Positions 13,225 to 22,237 of a stretch of 64,000 nt of DNA are shown here, piece by piece. The DNA lies in the NCBI GenBank assembly GCA_029834535.1, contig JAQMWT010000148.1, positions 1 to 64,000 on the forward strand, read 5' to 3'. How positions within the stretch are numbered: position 1 is the first letter of the stretch; the number at the start of each line of letters is the position of its first letter. The DNA is from Chrysophaeum taylorii (taxonomy: Eukaryota; Sar; Pelagophyceae; Pelagomonadales; Pelagomonadaceae). Under the pieces are notes generated by a model. It saw only the letters and a list, made by a program, of their open reading frames with translations, searched no databases and was not told the origin of the DNA. Both the position numbers and the translations under genes were made by a program.

Positions 13225-13411
13225 TAGAGATAGAAAATCCCATTTAGGGTTAGGACCCCCCCCCCCTTAACCTCACGCTCACACCTACAACCCCAAAATC
13301 GCTGTGTCGTACACCGTGCTGCTCTTTGTGTCGTTAGAGGACAGGACAAAAGGCAGCACTACCACTGCCACCATTCTCTACCAGAGGCACAGTGATATAT
13401 ACTGTTCTCTA
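13225..13411 (+). repeat. Right terminal direct repeat of the 8.3-kb element
   Basis: A 187-bp repeat nearly identical to 5065-5249, with the C run two bases longer. It is followed by the second copy of CCAAC at 13412-13416. Confidence 0.9.
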
Positions 13412-13825
13412 CCAACCATCTCGAGTTTGTCGACAGGTCCTTTGCTCTAGGCGATATGCATCTGCCTCAAAGCAGATATCTGGGCTCCATCAATTCCAGT
13501 GACAGGAAAATGGGCGCTAAAGTCCATTCCATTTATACACCCACTCCTACCATTCGGGGATATGCTTGCATGTTGGTATATGATCCAAGAGTTGGTCGCA
13601 TTAGACACTACTCGACACGAGAATTGGCACGCGCCAATAACTTTACCGCGCATCAAATTAATTTTCTTTTGTCTCTATCTCCTGATATGTGTTGTGGCAT
13701 GATTGCTAATGCTATTCCAGCTGGCACCTACATGTATTGTATACGCATCTGTGTCAGATTGTTTATGATTTGCGTAAATTAACCCTATCGCCATCTTTCG
13801 ATCCCGATCATGCATCACTAACCAA

Positions 13826-14220
13826 CTTAACTAACTTCAGACCTCTCCCGAGCATGGGAGCCAGGCCGGACAGGCAGGAGCCGATCCGGAATCACAGAGG
13901 AAAATCACGCAGTTGGGGCTGAGGCGAGGGACGAGGACTCGTTGATGACGGGCCGCCACTGCGCGCGGTCTTGTGCGAAGTCGTGCAAAAGCGTCGCAGG
14001 CCGCAAACGTGTTGGTCCACGAACAATCGACCTGTCCGTCGCGTTCTGCCCAACCGAGCGAACCCCATCCCAGCGCGGACTTTCCGGGTGCTAACCGGCC
14101 AGCCCGGGAGGCGAGCAGGCACCGTCTCACTCCGGGACGGCCGGGGCCGCCGCAGGGAGCAAGCGTGTTAGGCGCCGTCCTCCATCGCAACCAACGGTTA
14201 GCGATCGCAGGGTTAGGGGG
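13826..14220 (-). mobile_element. SINE-like element with LINE 3' end, copy 2
   Basis: A 395-bp insertion flanked by a 17-bp direct repeat, CATGCATCACTAACCAA (13809-13825 and 14221-14237). It is nearly identical to the copy at 3959-4344, with the same 3' tail and the same internal LINE-derived frame end. On the minus strand its 5' end extends a dozen bases further (CCCCCTAACCCTGC). The high similarity of the copies indicates recent activity. It is inserted in the copia fossil just right of the 8.3-kb LTR element. Confidence 0.85.
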
Positions 14221-15463
14221 CATGCATCACTAACCAAAACATACAGGTCAACTTTCTTCACCAACATCTTTCAGATAGACCACTCACAACAACTAACGTT
14301 TTCTCACAATGCAATACATCTCAGATAAACTTTTCTAATGCCGTGAAACTCTGTCATCTAATCCTGAACTCCCTTTGTTTGATGTCGACTCTGTTGCACA
14401 TGTGTTTATGTCTAACATCTCGTCTTTAGATGATCCATCAACCACCTCCTCTAAATCCAAACTTAAACACACTCCCTTAATTACCCCCAGACAGCTGCAT
14501 GAGAAACATGCTTCCTTTGACAAAAAGGTACATGATCGAGGTACCCTCGCTTTTCGTGATGCACAGAGACGCGCAACGAACTTCCATAACACGCATCACT
14601 CTAGTGACTCGCAAGCCATAAAGGCCGTTCAAGTCATTTCAAACCCTGGTCATCATCCCTCTGATGTGCCTTACCGAAAATTTTGTGCGGACGGCACCTT
14701 GCATAAGAAGCGGTTCCCGCACTCCCACCATTTAAAGCAACAGCCATCCTTCGAGAAAATTTTCAGCCAGGCAAGCTTGGGCTTGTGATGGTGGATATGT
14801 CTCCGTCCTTTCCGAGTGGGGCCTCTTTCGACATTTTTTGGTCTTCAAGTGTCTTATCTCAAAGTTTTTGTTAGTATACTATTGTCGCACAACAAACGCT
14901 GGCGAATTTTGTAATACTCTCGAGTTTGTTCGTAACTTTTGTTCTGCTTATGTCCATGTGCAATTAAAACAAATCAATGTGACTCCTTTAAACCCTATTT
15001 GTCCCAGTACATTACCACTCCATATCGTGTTGAACACGGTATTAATATGTCTGCCTTCCCGCCTTACTTGCATGTGTTCAACCATGAAGTAGAAACTGCT
15101 GTTGGTCACATAGCCACTGCCGCGTCCACTAGACTTAGGAACCTACTCAATGTGTCGTACAAGGGTCACCCCTTAACTGACCCTGCTCCACATTATCCTT
15201 GGGCCGTAATTCGCGCTGTTCAATCGTATAATCTCCTTCCTAATCTCTCTCTCGAACGCATTTATGATAGAGTGTTAAGTCCCCACAAATGTTGTTATGT
15301 GGCGCTAATGTCCTTAACCCGCTTGTTACACCCCATGTCAACCATTTAGCCGATGTTGTTCTTAATCCCGAGAACGGTCAAGTCCGTGTCTCTTCTAAAC
15401 TTACTTTTCCTCACTTAACTTCGAAATCTCCTACTCCCGATTATGAACAACAAGTGCAGGCCA

Positions 15464-15776
15464 GTAAGTTCACCTAGTCCCAATCTCTAACCCCAGCAAG
15501 TTCACCTGTTCCCGTTAAGTTCACCTAGTCCCAATCTCTAACCCCAGTAACTTCGGCGTAAACCCGCACCCACTCACCCCACTCTCCTTCGAGCTCGTCG
15601 CTCTCACCCCCGCCAATCTAAGCTGCTTTGATCCGCACACGCGGCTAAGCTTTGAGTTTACTCTAAAAGCCCCAGTAAGTTCACACTTGGCCTCAGTAAG
15701 TTCACCTGGTCACTAAGTTCACCTAGTCCCAATCTCTAACCCCAGTAAGTTCACCTGGTTCCAGTAAGTTAACCTA
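15464..15776 (+). repeat. Cluster of AAGTTCACCT short repeats
   Basis: About eight copies of the decamer AAGTTCACCT or close variants lie within 310 bp. Three of them belong to a ~31-bp unit that continues TAGTCCCAATCTCTAACC. The spacing is irregular and there are no palindromes, so this is not a CRISPR array. It lies between the integrase-like and polymerase-like parts of the copia fossil. Confidence 0.7.
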
Positions 15777-16841
15777 TAGTGCGCGTGTATATCCCCTTCA
15801 CCCGCACCTTCTCCTGAGATACCCTTTTCTGTTCGAAGCATCCCCAGTGATGCGTTGCAGAGGGGGATTGCCGTGTCACCGGACACTGAACACGAGAGGG
15901 GGACTGCCTCTCCAGCACCAGCTCAGTTCCCGAACCCGCTCCAGCTGCTCCAGTCGCTACACCTGCGACATCTGAGTTATCACCAAATGCCTTGCCTATC
16001 TTGCGAAGATTTCGTGAGCTATTTTGACAAGATGCACTTCGTCTGACCCGAGGTCATAATCAACCTCAATCTCGCCGTAAAACTAATCTCCATGCTGTAG
16101 AAGCTCGCCTCGATTCGCCCACGATCGCTGCTTATAAACAAGCTGGTGGTACGCTCGCCGATTTCGAGAATGTTCTCTCCAAGCACTACCTCACCTTCTC
16201 CGACCCCACCCTCCACTCCCTGCATGCTGCTAATGGCATCCACTGGATGGCTATGGCTCCAGAGGGGGAATTTACACAAACCCTTCATCTTCACGTTCAC
16301 CAAGCGCTATCGCGATCATCTTCACGCTCATCTTCTCGTGTGCATCAAGGCAGTCACACGCACCCCTCTGTTGCCACACCAGCTCACCTTCTCGACGACT
16401 CCAGCCTCTCGGATTTCCACCTACCTCTTGTTCATCTAATAACCTACCTCTTGTTCATCTAATCACTGAACACGCTCAAGCATTTCAAGTTCCACCCGCT
16501 CAATACGCGTATGCTCTGTTGACGCCCCACGCCATAATGGCGCACAATGAAAGCCTCCGATGGAGCTTCAGAGCCCCATCTCTCCGTTATCGAGGACTAC
16601 CTCACCGTGCAGGCTCACTATTATATTGAGGCTCACCTCCAAGCTGATCCTCTACTCGTAGTTCAACTAGTTGAAATTCCCGAACATGCTCCCGATCACT
16701 CAGATGCTGATTCTTACGAGATCACCACCTATTTGACCCAAGAGCAAGATTCCAGCACGGTCGGCCCTGATGAACACAAGATCTAAGCCAAGGACGTCAA
16801 GATCGATGTGTACGAGCTGAGCTGCCTAAAAGGTCTCTCAG

Positions 16842-17804
16842 ATGCTGATCGCAAGGCCAACATCCCCGAGATTTCCAAAGGAGATCTTCGACGTTGTTAA
16901 GTTCGGCTGCTTTAAGTTATCGCTGCTCAAGGCCAACTCCAAGCCCACCGATACCCGGCTGGTGTTACGTATAAAGACCAACGCCGCCGACGAGTATCTC
17001 AAGCACAAGGCGAGGTTGGTGCTAAGGAGGTTTCTCGCTTCCCTTGGTACCGACTTCTTCAACGCGTTCAGCCCGCTGGCGCAGCTCACAGGCATCCGTT
17101 GTGTCCTAGCTCTAGCTGCGCATCTTCGGCTTCCCGTCTCTATCATATAGACGTACCCAACGCGTTCGTCCAACCCCCCATTGACTCTCGCGTGAATGCC
17201 AAGCTACCGCAACGCATTTACTTCCTGGATCCCGAGGACGCTAAATACCAAGGACGTCTCGTCTTCCTAAGCTGCTCGAGTCGCTTTATGGACTTCGGCA
17301 GAGTCCTGCGCTCTGGAATCAGACTATTATCGGTTTCTTTGAAGCGCTTGGATATCATCGCTTTCGGACGGACGGACGGACGGACGGACACATGTATTTA
17401 TGCGAAAGTCCGAGATGATGCTACTTTCCTGTTATGCACTCTATCCGTGGATGATGTTGTGGTCATTTGCACTTCAGAAGTCCTCCGTCTCGAGTTTCAA
17501 CAGGCCATGAAAAAAGAATACTCTGGTGAAGAGCTCGCAGAAGTTCACACCATCTTGGGTATGCGAGTAACGACGCGTACTGCCGATGGTCCCATTTCGC
17601 TGGTTTGTCAAGCTAAACTTGATGCCATCTTCGAGGGGCACTCTATTTCGTAAAAACTACGACCATCCTCGACCCCCATGTCTCTTCTCGACACTTCTTG
17701 GTAAGTTAACATTCGTTCAACTAGCCTGCCGACCCGCGATCTTTCTCAAAGTCTCAGCCGCTGCTCCCGTGGAATGCACGACGGCGGCCCTTCCTAAACC
17801 GTAG
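16842..17804 (+). mobile_element. copia reverse-transcriptase portion of the fossil
   Basis: This is the most recognisable piece of the left-hand fossil. It holds the polymerase palm motifs of Ty1/copia elements (KHKARLVLRRF, FSPLAQLTGIR, DVPNAFVQ and the catalytic SVDDVV box), followed by a connection-like segment (LLGKLTFVQLACRPAIF). A GGAC tetranucleotide run sits inside it near 17370-17390. The portion is broken and not functional. Confidence 0.8.
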
Positions 17805-17867
17805 TGAGCACCACACTGCGCACGCAGCAGCATGTGATAGGAACAGAACTCTATCCCCCTCAGATCC

Positions 17868-17985
17868 TGAGCAGCAGCAGCAGCAGCAGCAGCTGAGGCC
17901 ACGGTTACGACGGACGGAGGGAGTAAGGTGTGGCGCGTTAGTTTCCCTATTCATTCATTCATTCATTCATTCATTCATTCATTCC
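17868..17985. repeat. CAG and ATTC microsatellites at the fossil/host boundary
   Basis: A run of CAG triplets (17871-17893) and a run of ATTC tetranucleotides (about 17950-17985) mark the change from element DNA to gene-dense host DNA. The ATTC run supplies the stop codon of the neighbouring MIC10-like gene. Confidence 0.9.
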
Positions 17986-18245
17986 TCTTTTCGAAAATCC
18001 GCCGAGGAGCGCTCGCAGGCGACGCCGACGCCGACGCCCATGCCGAAAGTGGTCATCGCGAAGCGGTAGGCGAAGCCGCGCGTCAAGACAAAAGAGGCCG
18101 CCATGCCGACGAAGAGACCGTAGCCCGCCTGCGGTGCAGTGAGGAGGGAAAGGAAGACTCCTCCTACGTTGAGGAGGACGCGCTCGATGAGCTTGTCCCA
18201 CTTGGCCGACATGATGAGTTCCGACGGCATCTTCGTTGAGTCCAT
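17979..18245 (-). CDS. MIC10: MICOS complex subunit MIC10-like
   Basis: An 88-residue protein matching the MIC10/MINOS1 family in size and layout. An N-terminal KWDKLIERVLLN corresponds to the family's KWDKCLEN. It is followed by a first membrane hairpin segment (about residues 27-50) and a second (about 55-76) ending in the glycine motif GMGVGVGVA, then a short charged tail (CERSSADFR). In the family the GxGxGxG motif of the second helix drives oligomerisation that bends the inner mitochondrial membrane at crista junctions. The start is the only ATG that fits (18245) and leaves 33 bp to the divergent prolyl hydroxylase gene. The TGA stop is formed by the first unit of a GAAT microsatellite. 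Confidence 0.85.
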   Translation of the reverse strand: MDSTKMPSELIMSAKWDKLIERVLLNVGGVFLSLLTAPQAGYGLFVGMAASFVLTRGFAYRFAMTTFGMGVGVGVACERSSADFRKEE

Positions 18246-18278
18246 CCTCTCTAGCCAGCCGTCTCTCCTTACCCTGCG
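18246..18278. promoter_or_regulatory. 33-bp divergent intergenic region
   Basis: Only 33 bp separate the start codons of the MIC10-like gene (minus) and the prolyl 4-hydroxylase-like gene (plus). 5' leaders and promoters must overlap each other or the opposite coding sequence. No TATA box is evident. Confidence 0.6.
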
Positions 18279-19385
18279 ATGTGGTGGTGGGTAGTACTTT
18301 TGGTGCGGGTCATCGCGTTGGAGGTCGTGGATGACTTCGCCACGGCGCGCGAGATGGCGGGGGTCGTCGCGATCCTCGAAAAATGCGAGGCGGCGGAGAT
18401 GTGGTGCTTCGACCCCGCCGTGAAGCGCGTCGACGAGGGCGTCGTCACCGTCGCCTCGGCGTTGCCGGCGTGGGTCGACGAGGCGACGCTCTGCGCGCCG
18501 CAGGCGGTCGTGCGGCGCGAGACGGGGATCGAGCCGTCGGTGTCGTTTGTGGCGTCGCGGGACGAGTTCGGCGCGACGCGCGTGCTGGAGGCTAGGATCG
18601 CCGAGAGGCTCGGGCTCGAGGGCCATCGCGGTCTGATGCAGCAGGTGCTCTACTATCCGCCCAACGCGAGCTACCCGCCGCACACCGACTGTCGGTTCGA
18701 CCGCGCGGGGGCCCAAGTTTGGGGCCCCGTCGACGAGCGGGCCTTTACCGTGCTCGTGTACGCGTCGGACGGAGGCGGACTCACCGTTTTTCCAAAGACG
18801 GGCGTGAGGGTAAGGCCGAAGACGGGCCGCCTCGCATTCTGGGCCAACCTCGACGACGAGGGGAACTGCGACCCGCTCTCGACGCACGCGGCGGAGCCGT
18901 CCGCGGAGCCCAAGATCGTTCTCCAGCGATGGTACGAACGTCGCCCGACGCTCCCGCCGCCGAACCGCCACGCGAAGACGTCGACGCGCTGCGGCCTCGA
19001 CGAAGATGGAAGGGTCGAGTCCTGTCGCACCTACTGCGCCTCACCAAACGCGGCGGTCGCGGCGGAGGCGACCACCCGAGCCTTCCACCTCTGGGAGCTG
19101 GGGGACTACGAGGGTGCCGAGAAGGAGCTCGAGACGGCCCTCGCTCGCCAGCCCCGACAGGCGCTTGCCCTCGTGCTCGCGGCCCAGGCCATTTACGCGA
19201 GAGGGGCGATAATCGACCTTCCGGAGCCGATGCGGACTCACAGATGTCGTCTCGTCGTGCGGCACTTGACCACCTTTCTCGAGGACAACCCTACGGGCGC
19301 CGTGGCCGACGAGGCTAACCTCATGCTCTCCGACCTCGCCGCGTCAGTCCCAACCTGCGTGGAGGAGGAGGCGTGTGGAGGATGA
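18279..19385 (+). CDS. Prolyl 4-hydroxylase-like 2-oxoglutarate/Fe(II) oxygenase
   Basis: A 368-aa protein with an N-terminal hydrophobic signal (MWWWVVLLVRVIALEV), so probably secretory. The P4H catalytic core runs from about residue 85 to 220. The Fe(II) ligands are the HxD pair in PPHTDCRF (H135, D137) and the distal His in LSTHAAEP (H203); K212 fits the 2-oxoglutarate-binding lysine, and GGLTVFPKTG is the family's core strand. The C-terminal 120 residues are helical and TPR-like (FHLWELGDYEGAEKELETAL), as in animal P4H alpha subunits, although there the TPR-type region precedes the catalytic domain. The likely role is hydroxylation of proline in secreted or wall proteins. The start is at the first ATG. 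Confidence 0.85.
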   Translation: MWWWVVLLVRVIALEVVDDFATAREMAGVVAILEKCEAAEMWCFDPAVKRVDEGVVTVASALPAWVDEATLCAPQAVVRRETGIEPSVSFVASRDEFGATRVLEARIAERLGLEGHRGLMQQVLYYPPNASYPPHTDCRFDRAGAQVWGPVDERAFTVLVYASDGGGLTVFPKTGVRVRPKTGRLAFWANLDDEGNCDPLSTHAAEPSAEPKIVLQRWYERRPTLPPPNRHAKTSTRCGLDEDGRVESCRTYCASPNAAVAAEATTRAFHLWELGDYEGAEKELETALARQPRQALALVLAAQAIYARGAIIDLPEPMRTHRCRLVVRHLTTFLEDNPTGAVADEANLMLSDLAASVPTCVEEEACGG

Positions 19386-19511
19386 GATTATTCTCTCTTT
19401 CTCATAATAATAATAATAATAATAATAATAAAGATGGAGGTGGTGGGCTCCTCTTCTTCTAATACAGCTGCTGTGTCTCAGAGGTGGAGGGGCCCTACAT
19501 CTTCATCATGA

Positions 19512-19549
<38 letters not shown>

Positions 19550-19820
19550 TGCTGTCGGCGGCGACCACAACCATAAAAACTACTATAATAGATTGCGCGC
19601 CGCCCGACTCGGTCGAAGAAGGGGCCCGAAGAAAAAGAAGAAGAAGAAGAAGAGGAGGAGGGGGAAAAGAAGCAGGAACGCCAACAACAACAACAACAAG
19701 AAGAAGAAAACGCCTCGGACTGGCTGGCGCGCCGCAAAGCAGGGAAAGAGACTCGCTCTCTCAGAGAAAAGACGGTAATGTTGCCTGTTGTTGCCGACCC
19801 TCTAAATGAAACGTGCGCTC
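19386..19820. other. Intergenic, microsatellite-rich
   Basis: No gene seen. The interval contains an (ATA)n run near 19406-19430, a (CGT)n run near 19510-19545 and a purine run of GAA/GAG units near 19618-19660. It is the 3' region between two convergent genes. Confidence 0.8.
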
Positions 19821-22148
19821 TTACTTGATGCCCTTGGCCTTGAGGGCGTCGAAAACGCCGTCGGCGCCGTACTCCTTGATGATGGCCTTGCGGTTGAGCT
19901 TGTTTGACGCGGTGAGCATGCCGTTCTCCGGGGTCCAGGGGTCGTCGTAGCGAGGGGGCGTGTTGTCGTGGGGACCCGTCCCCGGGAGCACGACGCAGCC
20001 GGCAATGATCTCGTTAGTTCCGAGGCCGCCCGACTTGCCCGACTTCTGGAGGGCGGACAAAACCTCGGCCACAACCTCGGGGACCCTGCAGAGGTCGGAG
20101 AAGGAGGAGACCGCGATCCCTGCCGCTGCGGCCCATTCGCTGATTTTTTTCTCGTCGCCGACGACAAAGGCGACGGGGCGGTCGAGGTCGTGGTCGCCGT
20201 AGCACATGACGCCGCCGTTGGCGCCCGAGACGTAGTGGCAGGTCGAGTACTCCTTTTCCATGTGCTCGATCGCGACGTACTCGCCACCTTTGAGCTTGAC
20301 GAGGTTCTTGAGGCGGTCGACGATCTTGAGCTGGCCGTCGACGGCCCAGACGCCGACGTCGCCCGTCCGGAACCAGCCGTCGGCGCCAAAGACCTCGGCC
20401 GTCTTGTCGGGCTGCTTGAAGTAGCCCGAAGCCACGGGGGGGCCGCGGATCTGGATCTCGCCGCGACCCTTGCAGCGGGTCCCGAGGTGCGAGGTGTCGG
20501 TAGAGAGGTAGGGCTTGCCGTTGGCGTCCTGGATGTCGACGGAGGCGAGCCTGATTTCGACCGATTCGAGCGGAGGGCCGACGACGCCGTCGACGTTGCC
20601 CTCGTCGTTGGGGTTCTGGAAGGTGGCCGAACAGCAGGTTTCGGTGAGGGCGTAGCCCTGGAGGGCAGGGGCGCAGAAGGCCGTCCGGACGAAGGTCTGG
20701 ACCTCGGAGGAGATGGCGCCGCCGCCCGAGACGCTCCCCTTGATGTTGCCGCCGACCAGGTTCTTGAGCTTGGAAAAGACGAGGGCTTTGAGGAGAGGGG
20801 CCTCGCGGTGCTGACGGAGCGCCGTCGCGCGGCCGGCGTACGCGATCTGGAAGATGGTTTGCTTGAGGGCGCTCGACTTGCCAATCTGGTCCTCGATCGC
20901 CTTCTTGAGAATGTCCCAGATCTTGGGCACGCCCGCCATGAACGCCGGCCGAAACTCCTGGATCGCGCCCGGGGGGTACGGGTATCCGGCCGTGGTGTTG
21001 AGGGTGCCGTCGGGCCTCACGCGGACCGCGCCGGCGGACGAAATCGAGCGGGGGTCGGCGTACCCGATCTTGACGCCCAGTCGCAGACACGTGAGCTCGG
21101 CGCACAGCTCGAGGATGTGAGCTTGCGGGAGGTAGCCGAGGTAACAGTCGCCCGGGACCGAGACGCGCCCGAGGGCCTCCGAGAGGCCCCCGACCGAGGA
21201 GCAGACCGACAGATGTTTCAACATCACGCCCTTGGGTTTGCCGGTGCTCCCCGAGGTGTACATGATGAGGGCGATCATCTCGGGCGAAGGGAGCGCCGGG
21301 ACGATCGACTCGACCCGAGCTCCGGCGATCACGTCCTCCATGTCTTCGATCATCAATCGCGACGCGGGGATCGGGACTTCCGAGGGGATCACGTTCAAGT
21401 TCGTGTAGATGATCGCCTTGAGGGTCCGGGACGTTATGTTTTTCGTAATCGTATCCACCTGTTTCCTGTTGGTGAGGACGACCGGTACCAGACATTCTTC
21501 GACCGAGTCGGCGACGGCGCTGATCCCAAGGGTAGCGTAGGACGTCGCCACAACGATCGAATAGTACGACGCTCCCAGCGCGGCGGTCATCCAGGCGGCG
21601 CACGTATCCTCGAACAGCAGCAGCGTGTGCGGCCCCGTCGCCACCTCGAGGTCCGCCCCGGGCGGAAGCGGTCGCATGCCAAACTTTTCCGATACGAGCG
21701 CAGCCCCAAACTTGAGCGCGCGGACCTTGAGCTCGGCGTAGGTCATCCACGTGGTCTCGCCGAACTTCTTGAGCGGAAACTTCGCACCCGGGGGCTTGTA
21801 CTCCCCCTCGTAACTACGAGTTCCCATCACCGGCTTCTCCGCGAATTCTTCGCACATCCAATCCACGAGCTCTGGAATCGTCCGAATCTCCTTCCCCGGC
21901 ACTGCCGTCGTGATCAACTCACCCTTCTTCTTGCGCCGCAGGGCCGTGTCGATCTCTACCGAGTACGAACCTTGCAAATAGTAGGCGATCGTCTTGATGG
22001 GCCCAATCACGGACAGAAGCCATACGAGAAAGTCCAGACCCCACAACAACCATGCGAGCGGGTTCAAACACAACCCCCACGACGGCGACGCCTGCGCCTT
22101 GAACAGCTTCTTTTTCTTCACCACCAGAGGGGCGCGCTCGTCGCCCAT
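19821..22148 (-). CDS. Long-chain acyl-CoA synthetase (AMP-forming)
   Basis: A 775-aa member of the adenylate-forming family that activates long-chain fatty acids to acyl-CoA. It has a short Lys-rich head and a hydrophobic segment (about 25-60: WGLCLNPLAWLLWGLDFLVW) that would anchor it in a membrane. The AMP-binding P-loop MYTSGSTGKPKGVM is at about 296-309. YALTETCC follows in the middle, and GWFRTGDVGVW, IVDRLKNLVKLKGGEYV and a C-terminal NKLNRKAIIKEYG tail complete the fold. Length and the ER/membrane-type N terminus match eukaryotic ACSL enzymes. The ATG at 22148 is the first in frame and lies 89 bp from the divergent TenA gene. A 757-codon plus-strand frame through the same DNA is an antisense shadow. 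Confidence 0.95.
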   Translation of the reverse strand: MGDERAPLVVKKKKLFKAQASPSWGLCLNPLAWLLWGLDFLVWLLSVIGPIKTIAYYLQGSYSVEIDTALRRKKKGELITTAVPGKEIRTIPELVDWMCEEFAEKPVMGTRSYEGEYKPPGAKFPLKKFGETTWMTYAELKVRALKFGAALVSEKFGMRPLPPGADLEVATGPHTLLLFEDTCAAWMTAALGASYYSIVVATSYATLGISAVADSVEECLVPVVLTNRKQVDTITKNITSRTLKAIIYTNLNVIPSEVPIPASRLMIEDMEDVIAGARVESIVPALPSPEMIALIMYTSGSTGKPKGVMLKHLSVCSSVGGLSEALGRVSVPGDCYLGYLPQAHILELCAELTCLRLGVKIGYADPRSISSAGAVRVRPDGTLNTTAGYPYPPGAIQEFRPAFMAGVPKIWDILKKAIEDQIGKSSALKQTIFQIAYAGRATALRQHREAPLLKALVFSKLKNLVGGNIKGSVSGGGAISSEVQTFVRTAFCAPALQGYALTETCCSATFQNPNDEGNVDGVVGPPLESVEIRLASVDIQDANGKPYLSTDTSHLGTRCKGRGEIQIRGPPVASGYFKQPDKTAEVFGADGWFRTGDVGVWAVDGQLKIVDRLKNLVKLKGGEYVAIEHMEKEYSTCHYVSGANGGVMCYGDHDLDRPVAFVVGDEKKISEWAAAAGIAVSSFSDLCRVPEVVAEVLSALQKSGKSGGLGTNEIIAGCVVLPGTGPHDNTPPRYDDPWTPENGMLTASNKLNRKAIIKEYGADGVFDALKAKGIK

Positions 22149-22237
22149 AGCTTAAACAACTACTTTTGTGACCGTCTCCTTCCTTCCTTCCTTCCTTCTC
22201 GACCCTTCTTCTGCTTATTAGTACGTCGTCTGATTGG
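22149..22237. promoter_or_regulatory. Divergent promoter region, acyl-CoA synthetase / TenA
   Basis: 89 bp separate the two start codons. The region holds a (TTCC)n run; no TATA box is recognised. Confidence 0.5.

Larger units (their letters stand above)
5065..13411 (+). mobile_element. 8.3-kb LTR-type element without visible polymerase
   Basis: Terminal direct repeats of about 185 bp lie at 5065-5249 and 13225-13411. Each starts TAGAGA and ends TCTCTA, so the repeat ends are short inverted repeats, not the usual TG...CA. The element is flanked by a 5-bp duplication, CCAAC (5060-5064 and 13412-13416), typical of integrase-mediated insertion. The two repeats differ at about five bases plus the length of a C run, so the insertion is fairly recent. 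The interior is strongly C-rich and G-poor on the plus strand and holds long frames at 8142-9650 and 10059-12815, but I see no reverse transcriptase, integrase or protease motif. The terminal structure looks whole. The best description is a large non-autonomous LTR element (LARD-like) inserted into the older copia fossil. The orientation is a guess from the open frames. Confidence 0.75.
1..17810 (+). mobile_element. Ty1/copia-type LTR-retrotransposon fossil, nested and decayed
   Basis: This is an old copia-type element read on the plus strand and interrupted by later insertions. Parts in order are a gag-like region (about 473-2500), an aspartic-protease-like motif ADTCASRHV near 2560, further unassigned pol-like coding (2600-3950), an integrase-like tract around 14.9-15.35 kb, and reverse transcriptase at 16.84-17.8 kb. 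The reverse transcriptase shows KHKARLVLRRF, DFFNAFSPLAQLT, HIDVPNAFVQ and LSVDDVVVI, which is the copia signature. No RNase H is seen before the element stops near the CAG repeat at 17.87 kb, and its left end is outside the window or not recognisable. It is broken many times (a dozen or more interruptions), so it is old. Base composition is less GC-rich than in the host genes. The family call is firm for the polymerase part; the gag assignment rests on position. Confidence 0.75.

Noticed and set aside
15464-15776. Repeat cluster considered as a CRISPR array
   Set aside because: Units are irregularly spaced, not palindromic, vary in sequence, and the genome is eukaryotic.
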